A stretch of 64,000 nt of DNA, from contig OZ241354.1 of NCBI GenBank assembly GCA_965199945.1, forward strand, positions 3,720,001 through 3,784,000, given 5' to 3'. Numbering within the stretch: position 1 is the stretch's first letter; every line of letters begins with the position of its first letter. Both the position numbers and the translations under genes were made by a program. Source of the stretch: VXYL01 sp965199945. GTDB lineage: Bacteria; Pseudomonadota; Gammaproteobacteria; Pseudomonadales; Azotimanducaceae. The notes under the pieces were generated by a model. The model made no database searches, was not told where the DNA came from, and was given only the letters and a program-made list of their open reading frames with translations. Below are positions 33,172 through 40,758 of this stretch, in pieces.

Positions 33172-33383
33172 TGTCTCCCGGCGATGCGGCTGCCGATGTG
33201 ACCCTGAACCGTCTTGGTTCAAGGCGGCGACTCGGGCCGCCGACTCAGGCTCCCCGGGCACGGCGGCGAGGCGATGCTCGCCGACCGAACGTACGGGTGT
33301 GCACACTGTCGCCGACGCCGAATCTCCTTAGTTTTCTCTAACGGCTCAAGGATTACGTTGGCTGGCCAACACCCCAGGAGACG
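33172..33383 (-). ncRNA. ssrS: 6S RNA
   Basis: About 212 nt, lying between zapA and fau as in other proteobacteria. Closing stem GTCTCC (33382-33377) pairs with GGAGAC (33178-33173). The conserved 3' segment CCTTGAACCAAG with GGTTCAGGGT, and the central GGTCGGCGAGCAT stretch, match known 6S sequences. A TATACT box at 33394-33389 places the 5' end near 33383. 6S RNA mimics an open promoter and sequesters the sigma-70 RNA polymerase in stationary phase. Ends are accurate to a few bases only. Confidence 0.85.
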
Positions 33384-33459
33384 AATCGAGTATAGCCGCA
33401 AACGGCTTGCGCAACGGAGGCTTGCCATCATCGTGCCGACGATCGCTGCCGAGCGCCGT

Positions 33460-33789
33460 TCAAACATCCTCGGCGTGCTGGTCGAGCGTTCGCGCCAGGC
33501 GTTCGGCCAAGCCGTTGACGCGTACGCTGGCCGCGTCCTCGTTCGAGCGCAAGCGCATGTTTTCGTGGGCGAGATTCAGCGCCGCCACGATGGCGACGCG
33601 ATTCGTGCCGGCCACCTTGCCGCGTTCGCGGATGCGTCTCATGCGGGCGTCGAGGTCGTTGGCGGAAGCCCGCAGTTCGTCGACTTCGTCGGCGGCGCAG
33701 CGCACCTCGTACTCGCGGTCGAGGATCCGCACGGCCACCGTGCGGCGGTCGTCGCGGTCTTCGGCGGAGTCGTCGCTTGCCTGCTCCAT
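33460..33789 (-). CDS. zapA: Cell division protein ZapA
   Basis: 109 residues from ATG 33789, the length of E. coli ZapA; a TTG twelve codons earlier is possible. The N-terminal VAVRILDREYEVRCAADE forms the small globular domain, and NRVAIVAALNLAHENMRL begins the coiled-coil that makes the antiparallel tetramer. ZapA cross-links FtsZ filaments at the division ring. Upstream is a coiled-coil ZapB-like small protein, downstream is 6S RNA. Confidence 0.88.
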   Translation of the reverse strand: MEQASDDSAEDRDDRRTVAVRILDREYEVRCAADEVDELRASANDLDARMRRIRERGKVAGTNRVAIVAALNLAHENMRLRSNEDAASVRVNGLAERLARTLDQHAEDV

Positions 33790-33826
33790 GCGCGCGCTCG
33801 CAGCCGGCGGTTCGCTCGCCGGCAAG

Positions 33827-34030
33827 CTACTCGACCACGCTCTTCAGTTGGCTGAGCGTCGCGTCGATCTTGCTCTTGGCGAGTTCGCTGCGTTCGACGA
33901 GGCGGCTTCGCTCTTCGTTCCAAGACTGCCGCTCTTCGCGCAACTGCTTGTTTTCCCGCGCAAGTTTGTCGCAGAGGGCGATGAGCTCGTCCACCTTGGC
34001 TTCAAGGGCGCTGAATTCCTGCTCTTGCAT
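33827..34030 (-). CDS. TIGR02449-type small coiled-coil protein
   Basis: 67 residues from ATG 34030. The whole sequence is heptad-like (FSALEAKVDELIALCDKLA, then NKQLREERQSWNEERSRLVE). Length and position immediately before zapA fit the TIGR02449/ZapB-like family found in gammaproteobacteria, probably a division-ring accessory. Longer in-frame starts upstream add arginine-rich sequence unlike the family. Confidence 0.75.
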   Translation of the reverse strand: MQEQEFSALEAKVDELIALCDKLARENKQLREERQSWNEERSRLVERSELAKSKIDATLSQLKSVVE

Positions 34031-34135
34031 GTGCGTCTGCATCCTCCTGGTTCTATGCGTGTACTCGCGAAGTGCGCGAGTCCGTCCGTGGTCTAGGGCC
34101 GCAATCTTGCCGCAATTCGCCCGCCGGCACACGCG

Positions 34136-34552
34136 CTACGACGGCGCCTCGGGCGGCGGGTCCAAGCGCAGGAAGCGGCGCGGCGCGAAACCCATCAGGG
34201 CGCGCACGCCCACTGGGATCGGATGTTCGGCGCGTACGCGGTCGAGTTCTTCTCCCGTGACGGGAACCGCCACAAGGTCGCGGGTCTCGCCATTGCGGGT
34301 GATCTGCACCGCGGGATTGGCGAGCGCCCGCCGGTACCACGCCCGTGGCCAGTGGTTCACGGCGACGTAGAACCGTTCGCCGCTGTCGAGCCCGCTCAGC
34401 ACGCGGCTGCGGCCTTCGCCGTCGGCGTCGAAGGTGGTGATGACCACGGTGTCTCCCGCCTCGGGCTGGAAGTAGCCCAGCAGGGACTCGAAGATGACGA
34501 CTATCGCCACGTAGACGAGCACAAGCACACCCAGAATCTTGACGGCCTTCAT
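34136..34552 (-). CDS. Membrane-anchored protein with nitroreductase/deazaflavin (DUF385)-like barrel
   Basis: 138 residues from ATG 34552. One N-terminal transmembrane helix (ILGVLVLVYVAIVVIFESLLGYF) is followed by a small beta domain: VAVNHWPRAWYRRALANPAVQITRNGETRDLVAVPVTG, similar to split-barrel F420/FMN-type proteins (W-x-x-NL-x-A-NP-x-V). The C-terminus is basic and proline-rich. Function unknown. It faces away from the ubi-gcv operon, sharing a divergent promoter region at about 34553-34720. Confidence 0.5.
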   Translation of the reverse strand: MKAVKILGVLVLVYVAIVVIFESLLGYFQPEAGDTVVITTFDADGEGRSRVLSGLDSGERFYVAVNHWPRAWYRRALANPAVQITRNGETRDLVAVPVTGEELDRVRAEHPIPVGVRALMGFAPRRFLRLDPPPEAPS

Positions 34553-34720
34553 CGGCGTACCCTCTGAAACGAAGCGACACGGCGAGCTTAAGCCTGCGCG
34601 GGCGTGGTTCCAACCGCGACGTGGCCGTTGCTGCAGAAGGTACGCAGTCGCAACGCTTGCGGCAGGGCGCGGAACGGCGCAGAGTTCGATTAACGCCTCG
34701 CTGGCGAAACGGGCACGGCG

Positions 34721-35938
34721 TTGGCATTGCCGGACAACGACAAAGAGCAAATCTACGATGTCGCCGTGGTTGGCGCGGGGATCGTCGGTCTCGCTGCCGC
34801 GTTGGCGCTGGCCGGGGCCGGGCATCGAACGGTCCTGATCGAACGGCAGCCGCCGCGGCGGCTGCGGGGCGCTCTGGGTTTCGACATTCGCAGCGTGGCG
34901 CTCACGTCCGCGTCCCTCCGCTTCCTGCAGGGCTTGGCCGGTCTGGACGACGTTTCCCCTGCGCCGATTGAGACGATGCGTGTCTGGGAACACGACGGCG
35001 CGGCGCGGCTGCGCTTCGAGGCGGACGAGACGCTTGCTTGGGTGGTCGAGAACAGCGCATTAGTGGACAGTCTTTGGCGCACGGCGGCGGCCCGCTTGGA
35101 GACGATGGCGCCGGCCACAGTCACGGCGCTGTCTGCGTCGGACTCCGCTGTCACCCTCGCCGTGCAAGACGGCGACAGCGCGGAACGCGGCATTTCCGCC
35201 CGGCTGGTGGTGGCTGCCGATGGCGCGGCAAGCCCGATTCGCGCGCTGGCCGGCGTGGCCACGAGACGCGAACCGAAGTCCAAACGCGGCGAGCAGCGCG
35301 CCATTGCCACCGTCGCCCGCACCGAAATGTCGCACCGCAACATCGCTTGGCAGCGTTTCGGGAGGACGGGGCCGGTGGCGTTGCTGCCGCTTGCCGAAGC
35401 ACACATGGTGTCCGTGATTTGGAGCGGAGACGCAGCGCAGAGCGAGCGCCTTCTGGCCTTGGACGACGCGGCGTTCAGTACCGCGCTTGGGGAGGAAACC
35501 GAGCATGTCCTAGGCCGAGCCGAAGCAGTCGATCGGCGCCACGCCTTCTCTGCCGGGCAAACGCTCGCCGCGCACCTCAATCCCACGCCGCGCATCCTGC
35601 TTGCCGGCGATGCGGCGCGCACGATCCATCCCCTCGCCGGCCAAGGCGTCAACGTCGGGCTGGAAGACGCCCGCGCCATCGCCGCCGTCGCTGCGAAGGA
35701 AGGCGTGGGCGATTTGGGCCGCGCCGGGCTGTGGCGAGACTACGCCCGCAGCCGCCGGCGCCGCTCGAAGATGATGATGGCGTTGATGCGCGCCTTGCTC
35801 GCTGCCTATTGCGGCGCCGGCGCACAAGGCCCGTGGCGACGCCTTGCCCGCAACGAGGCGCTGCGGCGGATCGATGCGTCCAAGGCCGCCAAGGCGCAAT
35901 TGGTGCGCGAGGCGATGGGCTTGGGAGCGTTTGCGTAG
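34721..35938 (+). CDS. UbiH/UbiF/VisC-family FAD monooxygenase
   Basis: 405 residues, TTG start. Class A flavin monooxygenase of ubiquinone ring hydroxylation: dinucleotide motif VVGAGIVGLAAALALAGAG near the start, the DG motif VVAADGAASPIR, and the second FAD motif GDAARTIHPLAGQGVNVGLEDA. The UbiH/UbiI/UbiF members each add one hydroxyl to the quinone ring; which position cannot be told. It ends one base before the ATG of gcvT, matching the ubiI-gcvTHP synteny of gammaproteobacteria. Confidence 0.88.
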   Translation: MALPDNDKEQIYDVAVVGAGIVGLAAALALAGAGHRTVLIERQPPRRLRGALGFDIRSVALTSASLRFLQGLAGLDDVSPAPIETMRVWEHDGAARLRFEADETLAWVVENSALVDSLWRTAAARLETMAPATVTALSASDSAVTLAVQDGDSAERGISARLVVAADGAASPIRALAGVATRREPKSKRGEQRAIATVARTEMSHRNIAWQRFGRTGPVALLPLAEAHMVSVIWSGDAAQSERLLALDDAAFSTALGEETEHVLGRAEAVDRRHAFSAGQTLAAHLNPTPRILLAGDAARTIHPLAGQGVNVGLEDARAIAAVAAKEGVGDLGRAGLWRDYARSRRRRSKMMMALMRALLAAYCGAGAQGPWRRLARNEALRRIDASKAAKAQLVREAMGLGAFA

Positions 35939-37033
35939 ATGCGCTTGCATCAGACGCCGCTCCACGCGGAGCATGTCGCCGCCGGCGCGCGCATGACGCC
36001 CTTCGCCGGCTGGTCGATGCCGCTCCACTACGGCTCGCAGGTGGCCGAACACCACACGGTGCGGCGCGCGGCGGGCGTATTCGACGTTTCGCACATGACC
36101 ATCGTCGACTTGGCTGGCGAGCAGGCGCTGCCGTTCCTGTCCCGCGTGTTCGCCAACGATCCGGCCAAGGCCGCGCCCGGCCGGGCCGTCTACGGCGCGC
36201 TGCTCAATGCCGAGGGCGGCGTCATCGACGATTTGATCCTCTACGGCGGCGAGGGGCACTTTCGGCTGGTCACGAACGCCGCCACGCGAGATCGGGTTCT
36301 CGACTGGCTGAACGCCCACGCCGAGGATTTCGCAGTCGGGCTCGAAGTGCGCGACGATTTGGCGATGGTTGCCGTGCAGGGGCCGCAGGCGCTGCCGTTG
36401 CTGAAGACCGCGGCCGGCGTCGATGCCGCGCCGATGCGCCGCTTCGGAACGATGCCGCATGGCGACTGGTTGCTTGCCCGCACCGGCTACACCGGCGAGG
36501 ACGGCGTTGAAATCATGCTGCCGCATGATCAGGCCGGCGACCTCTGGCGACGCCTTGCGGATGCGGGCATTCAGCCGGCCGGCTTGGCGGCGCGCGACAC
36601 GCTGCGCTTGGAAGCGGGTTTCGCCCTCTACGGCCAGGACATGGACGAGACCACCTCCGCGCTGGAAGCGAACCTCGGCTGGACGGTGGCCTGGGAACCG
36701 CCGCAGCGCGACTTTGTGGGACGCAGGGCGCTTGAAGCGCAACGCGCCGATGCGGCCGACGGGAAGCCGTCGAAGACGCTGCAAGGCATCGCGCTGGCCG
36801 GCCGTGGCGTGATGCGCACGGGCACTCCGGTTCGCGCCAGCCGTGGCGACGGCATCGTCACCAGCGGTTCCTTCTCGCCGTCCTTGGGGTACAGTATCGG
36901 CTTGGCGCGCGTGCCAAGCGGCAGCGTCGGCGAATGCGTCGTGGAACTGCGCGGCAAGCGCGTGCCGGCGCGCATCGTCAATCCACGCGGCTTTCTGCAA
37001 CAGGCACAGCGCAACGAACGGACCCCCGAATGA
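35939..37033 (+). CDS. gcvT: Glycine cleavage system T protein (aminomethyltransferase)
   Basis: 364 residues, starting one base after the ubi hydroxylase. TPLHAEHVAAGARMTPFAGWSMPLHY is the family start, VFDVSHM, and the folate-binding and later RTGYTGEDGVEIM and AARDTLRLEAGFALYGQDMD motifs are intact. Transfers the methylene group from the H-protein arm to tetrahydrofolate, releasing ammonia. Its stop overlaps gcvH. Confidence 0.95.
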   Translation: MRLHQTPLHAEHVAAGARMTPFAGWSMPLHYGSQVAEHHTVRRAAGVFDVSHMTIVDLAGEQALPFLSRVFANDPAKAAPGRAVYGALLNAEGGVIDDLILYGGEGHFRLVTNAATRDRVLDWLNAHAEDFAVGLEVRDDLAMVAVQGPQALPLLKTAAGVDAAPMRRFGTMPHGDWLLARTGYTGEDGVEIMLPHDQAGDLWRRLADAGIQPAGLAARDTLRLEAGFALYGQDMDETTSALEANLGWTVAWEPPQRDFVGRRALEAQRADAADGKPSKTLQGIALAGRGVMRTGTPVRASRGDGIVTSGSFSPSLGYSIGLARVPSGSVGECVVELRGKRVPARIVNPRGFLQQAQRNERTPE

Positions 37034-37425
37034 GCGAAACGCCAAGCGAATTGAGATACGCCTCCAGCCACGAGTGGGCGCGTCTGGAGGATGGCCTCGT
37101 CGTCGTCGGCATCAGCGATTTCGCCCAGGACGCTCTTGGCGACGTGGTCTACGTGGAGTTGCCGGAAGTGGACATGCCGGCCGAGGTCGGCGCGGAAATC
37201 GGCGTGGTGGAATCCGTGAAGACCGCCGCCGACGTCTACGCGCCCGTCTCCGGCACGGTGGTGGAAACGAACACCGCCTTGGAGGAGAAGCCGGAACTCG
37301 TCAACGAAGATCCTTACGGCAACGGCTGGTTCTACAAGCTGGATCCCACCGACCCGACGCAGCTCGACGACTTGCTCGACGCCGAGGCGTACGCCGAACT
37401 CTGCGAGTCCGAAGAGGACGGCTAG
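37030..37425 (+). CDS. gcvH: Glycine cleavage system H protein
   Basis: 131 residues, ATGA overlap with gcvT. Lipoyl domain with SHEWARLEDG, ALGDVVYVELPEVD and the lipoylated lysine in ESVKTAAD (residue 64), then NEDPYGNGWFYKL. Carries the aminomethyl group between P, T and L proteins. No lipoate ligase or L protein in the window. Confidence 0.96.
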   Translation: MSETPSELRYASSHEWARLEDGLVVVGISDFAQDALGDVVYVELPEVDMPAEVGAEIGVVESVKTAADVYAPVSGTVVETNTALEEKPELVNEDPYGNGWFYKLDPTDPTQLDDLLDAEAYAELCESEEDG

Positions 37426-37470
37426 TGGTTCGGATTGCTTGCCGGGCGCCACGGTAGAGCGCGAATCGGC

Positions 37471-38850
37471 GTGCCCTTCATCCCGCACACCGCCGCCGAC
37501 GTTCGCGCCATGCTCGAGCGCATCGGCGCCGCTTCGACGGATGAACTGTTCGACGAGATCGCGCCCTCTTTGCAGAACGCCGACTTGAGCGCCGTGGAAG
37601 ACGGCATCGACGAGATGACGATGCTCGCCGAGATGGCCGCCCGCGCCCGGCAGGACGAAACCGGCCCGTGCTTCCTGGGCGCCGGCTGCTACGACCACCA
37701 CATTCCCGCCGCCGTTTGGGACATCGCCGCCCGCGGCGAGTTCATGACCGCCTACACGCCGTATCAGGCCGAGGCCAGCCAAGGCACGCTGCAGCTCATC
37801 TACGAATACCAGACCATGATGGCTTCCTTGACCGGCATGGAGGTTTCCAATGCATCGGTCTACGACGGCGGCTCGGCGCTCGGCGAGGCGGTGCTGATGG
37901 CCGTGCGGGCGACGCAGCGCGGTCGGCGGGGCGCCACGGTGTCCGATGCCCAGGAACACCGCGTGGCCTTGGCCGGCGCCTGCCATCCGCTCTACGGCGA
38001 GGCCGCCGCCAACATCGCGCGCAATCAGGGGGTGGTGCTGGAAGCGACCGGATTCGCCGAAGATGGCACGGCGGATTTGGCTGCGTTGGAAGCGATGAAG
38101 CCTCCCTTGGCCGTGGTCGTGCAGCAGCCCAACTTCTTCGGTCTGATCGAGCCGGTGGACGCCATCGCCCGCTGGGCCCGCGCCAACGGCGCGTTGACGA
38201 TAGCGGTCGTGAATCCGCTGGCGCTGGCGGTCCTCAAGCCGCCGGGCGAATGGGGCGACGACGGCGCGGACATCGCCTGCGGCGACGGCCAGCCGCTGGG
38301 GATTCCGATGGCCTCGGGCGGTCCGTCCTTCGGCTTCATCTGCACGCGGCAACGGCTCGTTCGCCAGCTCCCCGGACGCATCGCCGGGCGCACCGTGGAC
38401 CGCGACCAGCGCACCGGCTTCGCGCTCACCCTGCAAGCGCGGGAACAGCACATTCGCCGTGGCAAGGCGACGTCCAACATCTGCACCAATCAGGGCCTGC
38501 TGGTCACCGCCGCGACCATTCATCTCGCCTTGATGGGCGCCGAAGGCCTGCATCGGGTGGCGACCAACTGTCACCGCAAGACACGCCGGCTCGTGCAGGC
38601 GCTTGCTTCCATCGACGGTGTTCAACGGCGGTTCGACGCGCCGTATTTCCACGAATGCGCGATCGACGTCGGGCAGCCGGCGGCTCCGGTAGCAGATGCT
38701 TTGGCAAAGGACGGCTTGGCGGGCGGTCTGCCGTTGGGCGGCTACTTCCCGGAACTGGATCGTTGCCTGTTGGTCTGCGCCACTGAAAAGCGCACCGATG
38801 CGGAAATCGACAGATTCCGCGATGCGCTTGCCGCGGCGCTTGGGCGCTAA
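37471..38850 (+). CDS. gcvPA: Glycine dehydrogenase (decarboxylating) subunit 1
   Basis: 459 residues from GTG 37471 (family start PFIPHTAADVRAML); an in-frame ATG-less extension to 37435 is unnecessary. FLGAGCYDHHIP, TPYQAEASQGTLQ, MEVSNASVYDGGSALGEA and the SNICTNQGL region match the N-terminal half of P protein in the split, archaeal/Gram-positive type arrangement. With gcvPB it forms the PLP-dependent decarboxylase. Many gammaproteobacteria have the fused gcvP instead, so the split form is a lineage marker. Confidence 0.94.
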   Translation: MPFIPHTAADVRAMLERIGAASTDELFDEIAPSLQNADLSAVEDGIDEMTMLAEMAARARQDETGPCFLGAGCYDHHIPAAVWDIAARGEFMTAYTPYQAEASQGTLQLIYEYQTMMASLTGMEVSNASVYDGGSALGEAVLMAVRATQRGRRGATVSDAQEHRVALAGACHPLYGEAAANIARNQGVVLEATGFAEDGTADLAALEAMKPPLAVVVQQPNFFGLIEPVDAIARWARANGALTIAVVNPLALAVLKPPGEWGDDGADIACGDGQPLGIPMASGGPSFGFICTRQRLVRQLPGRIAGRTVDRDQRTGFALTLQAREQHIRRGKATSNICTNQGLLVTAATIHLALMGAEGLHRVATNCHRKTRRLVQALASIDGVQRRFDAPYFHECAIDVGQPAAPVADALAKDGLAGGLPLGGYFPELDRCLLVCATEKRTDAEIDRFRDALAAALGR

Positions 38851-38856
38851 TCCACG

Positions 38857-40329
38857 ATGGGCGGCCCTTCGGTGAAGAACACCGCGACGATCTACGACAT
38901 CGGCGCATCGGGTCGGGGCGCCGACGCGCAGCATCCGCCGGCTGGCGACGTCGACGATCTGCCGGGGAGTTGCCTGCGCGAGGTGCCGCCGTGGCTTCCG
39001 CAAGCATCCGAGCTGCAGGTGGTGCGGCACTACACCAATCTGTCGGCAAGGAACTTCTCCATCGACACGCAGTTCTATCCGCTGGGTTCCTGCACGATGA
39101 AGTACAACCCGCGCGGCGCGCACCGGGCGGCGAGTCAACCGGGATTCCTGAATCGACACCCCTTGGCGCCGATGGCGCTGAGCCAGGGCTTTCTTTCCTG
39201 CCTGTACGACCTGCAGGAAGTTCTCGGCGCCGTCACCGGCATGGCTGGCGTGTCGCTGACGCCCATGGCCGGTGCCCAAGGCGAGTTCGCCGGCGTGGCC
39301 ATGATCCGCGCCTGCCACGAGGCGAACGGCGAACGGAACCGAACCGAGATCATCGTGCCGACGGCTGCCCACGGCACCAATCCAGCGACCGCCACCATGT
39401 GCGGCTACGCCGTGCGCGAAGTCCACGTGGGCGCCGACGGCGACGTCGACGTGGCGGCGCTGAAGAGCGTCGTCGGGCCGCGCACCGCCGGCATCATGCT
39501 CACCAATCCATCCACCTGCGGCGTCTTCGAGCGGCGCATCCTGGAGATCGCGGACGTCGTTCACGACGCTGGCGGCCTGCTCTACTACGACGGCGCGAAT
39601 CTGAACGCCATCCTCGGCCGGGCGAAGCCGGGGGACATGGGCTTCGACGTGCTGCACATGAACCTGCACAAGACCTTCGCCACGCCCCACGGTGGCGGCG
39701 GGCCCGGCGCCGGCCCGGTGGCCGTCAACGAGCGCCTGCTGCCGTACCTGCCGACGCCCTTCGTACGCAAGATGGACGACGGCGCGTTTCGCTGGGTGGA
39801 GGCGGCCGACCACGCGCAGTCGATTGGCCGGCTCTCGACCTTCATGGGCAACGCCGGCATTCTGCTTCGCGCGCTCGCCTATGCGCGAATGCTCGGCCGT
39901 GGCGGCATGGCGCGGGTGAGCGAATACGCGACGCTCAACGCCAACTACCTGATGGCGCGTCTGCGCGATGCCGGGTTCGAGCTGGCCTACCCAGAGCGCC
40001 GCGCCAGCCACGAGTTCATCGTCACGCTGCGCCGAGAAGCCAAGGAATGGGGCGTGACGGCCATGGACGTCGCCAAGCGCCTGCTCGACTACGGCTGCCA
40101 CGCCCCGACGACCTACTTCCCGCTGCTGGTGCCAGAGTGCCTGCTGATCGAACCGACGGAGACGGAAACGAAAGAGGAACTGGACGCCTTCGTGGATGCC
40201 ATGGCGCGCATCCGCGAGGAGGCGGAGCGCGACCCAGACCTTGTGAAGACCGCCCCGCACAGCCTCGTCGTCTCGCGGCTGGACGACGTAAAGGCCGCAC
40301 GCGAACTGGACTTGGTTCAGAAGGCGTAG
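38857..40329 (+). CDS. gcvPB: Glycine dehydrogenase (decarboxylating) subunit 2
   Basis: 490 residues, six bases after gcvPA. Binds pyridoxal phosphate on the lysine of NLHKTFATPHGGGGPG (about residue 272). FYPLGSCTMKYNP, TNPSTCGVFE and THPTTFYFPL-like APTTYFPLLVPEC are conserved. Last gene of the gcvTHPAPB operon. Its final 42 codons are copied at 47184-47311, at the far end of a 7-kb island that begins directly after its stop codon. Confidence 0.95.
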   Translation: MGGPSVKNTATIYDIGASGRGADAQHPPAGDVDDLPGSCLREVPPWLPQASELQVVRHYTNLSARNFSIDTQFYPLGSCTMKYNPRGAHRAASQPGFLNRHPLAPMALSQGFLSCLYDLQEVLGAVTGMAGVSLTPMAGAQGEFAGVAMIRACHEANGERNRTEIIVPTAAHGTNPATATMCGYAVREVHVGADGDVDVAALKSVVGPRTAGIMLTNPSTCGVFERRILEIADVVHDAGGLLYYDGANLNAILGRAKPGDMGFDVLHMNLHKTFATPHGGGGPGAGPVAVNERLLPYLPTPFVRKMDDGAFRWVEAADHAQSIGRLSTFMGNAGILLRALAYARMLGRGGMARVSEYATLNANYLMARLRDAGFELAYPERRASHEFIVTLRREAKEWGVTAMDVAKRLLDYGCHAPTTYFPLLVPECLLIEPTETETKEELDAFVDAMARIREEAERDPDLVKTAPHSLVVSRLDDVKAARELDLVQKA

Positions 40330-40330
40330 C
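40203..40330 (+). repeat. Direct repeat, left copy: 3' end of gcvPB
   Basis: 128 bp matching 47184-47311 without gaps and with six mismatches (95% identity). The match ends at the TAG stop plus one base. Left border of the second island. Confidence 0.9.
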
Positions 40331-40430
40331 TGCCGTTGGCCCGCACGTTGATGCGCGACGTTGCAGTCCTTGTGCAGATGGACTTGCTCCACTGCGACGG
40401 CAGTGGGCTTCGGGTCGACCGTGGACTCAT

Positions 40431-40465
40431 TTGACATTTGACATGCCCGCAGGGGCATCGCTAAG
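40431..40465 (+). promoter_or_regulatory. Possible promoter ahead of the poly-C ORF
   Basis: Two TTGACA hexamers in tandem (40431-40436 and 40438-40443). The second is 16 bases from GCTAAG (40460-40465), a weak -10. The GGGGGA ribosome site of the 40496 ORF follows about 20 bases later. Confidence 0.35.
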
Positions 40466-40495
40466 GTTGCGGCCTCTTGGAAAGGGGGACTGACC

Positions 40496-40657
40496 GTGGG
40501 TGAAGCTGCGTTGGCCGCGGTGACGGATGTTGGCGGACGAGCCTTGGCGTCTGGCACCGACGTGCCAGCTCGCACAAATTCCATCCCCCCCCCCCCCCCC
40601 CCCCCCCGCGACGACAATGCGGCAATAATGATGCCGCAGAACGCCATCGCCCAGTAG
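40496..40657 (+). CDS. Leader ORF cut off by the poly-C tract
   Basis: 53 codons from GTG 40496, preceded by a strong ribosome site (aaaggggga, six bases). It runs through the C23 tract as a proline run and stops at 40655-40657. With one more C, or two fewer, the frame would pass without a stop into the secreted protein at 40759 and supply the basic region and full hydrophobic core its signal peptide lacks. Best read as the 5' part of that gene in an out-of-frame state; an isolated small peptide or a tract-length sequencing error are the alternatives. Confidence 0.45.
   Translation: MGEAALAAVTDVGGRALASGTDVPARTNSIPPPPPPPRDDNAAIMMPQNAIAQ
40585..40607 (+). repeat. Homopolymer of 23 cytosines
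   Basis: An uninterrupted C23 run, far longer than any other homopolymer in the window. Such tracts slip during replication and are the usual switch in phase-variable surface genes. Its number as written leaves the 40496 ORF out of frame with the downstream secreted protein. Confidence 0.9.
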
Positions 40658-40758
40658 TCCCGCCGGCCGCGGCCGCAGCCGGCACCGAAGACCGAGACGC
40701 AAGACGCCCGTTTCGCGGGCGCACGGGTGCGTCAGCGCACCTCGTCGGCCTTGCGCTC

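Noticed and set aside
35700..35945. Glycine riboswitch before gcvT
   Set aside because: gcvT starts one base after the preceding gene; there is no leader to hold one.
36628..40647. 1339-residue open frame on the minus strand
   Set aside because: It is antisense to gcvT-gcvPB, which are unmistakable; long antisense frames are usual in GC-rich DNA with this codon bias, and the translation has no motifs.
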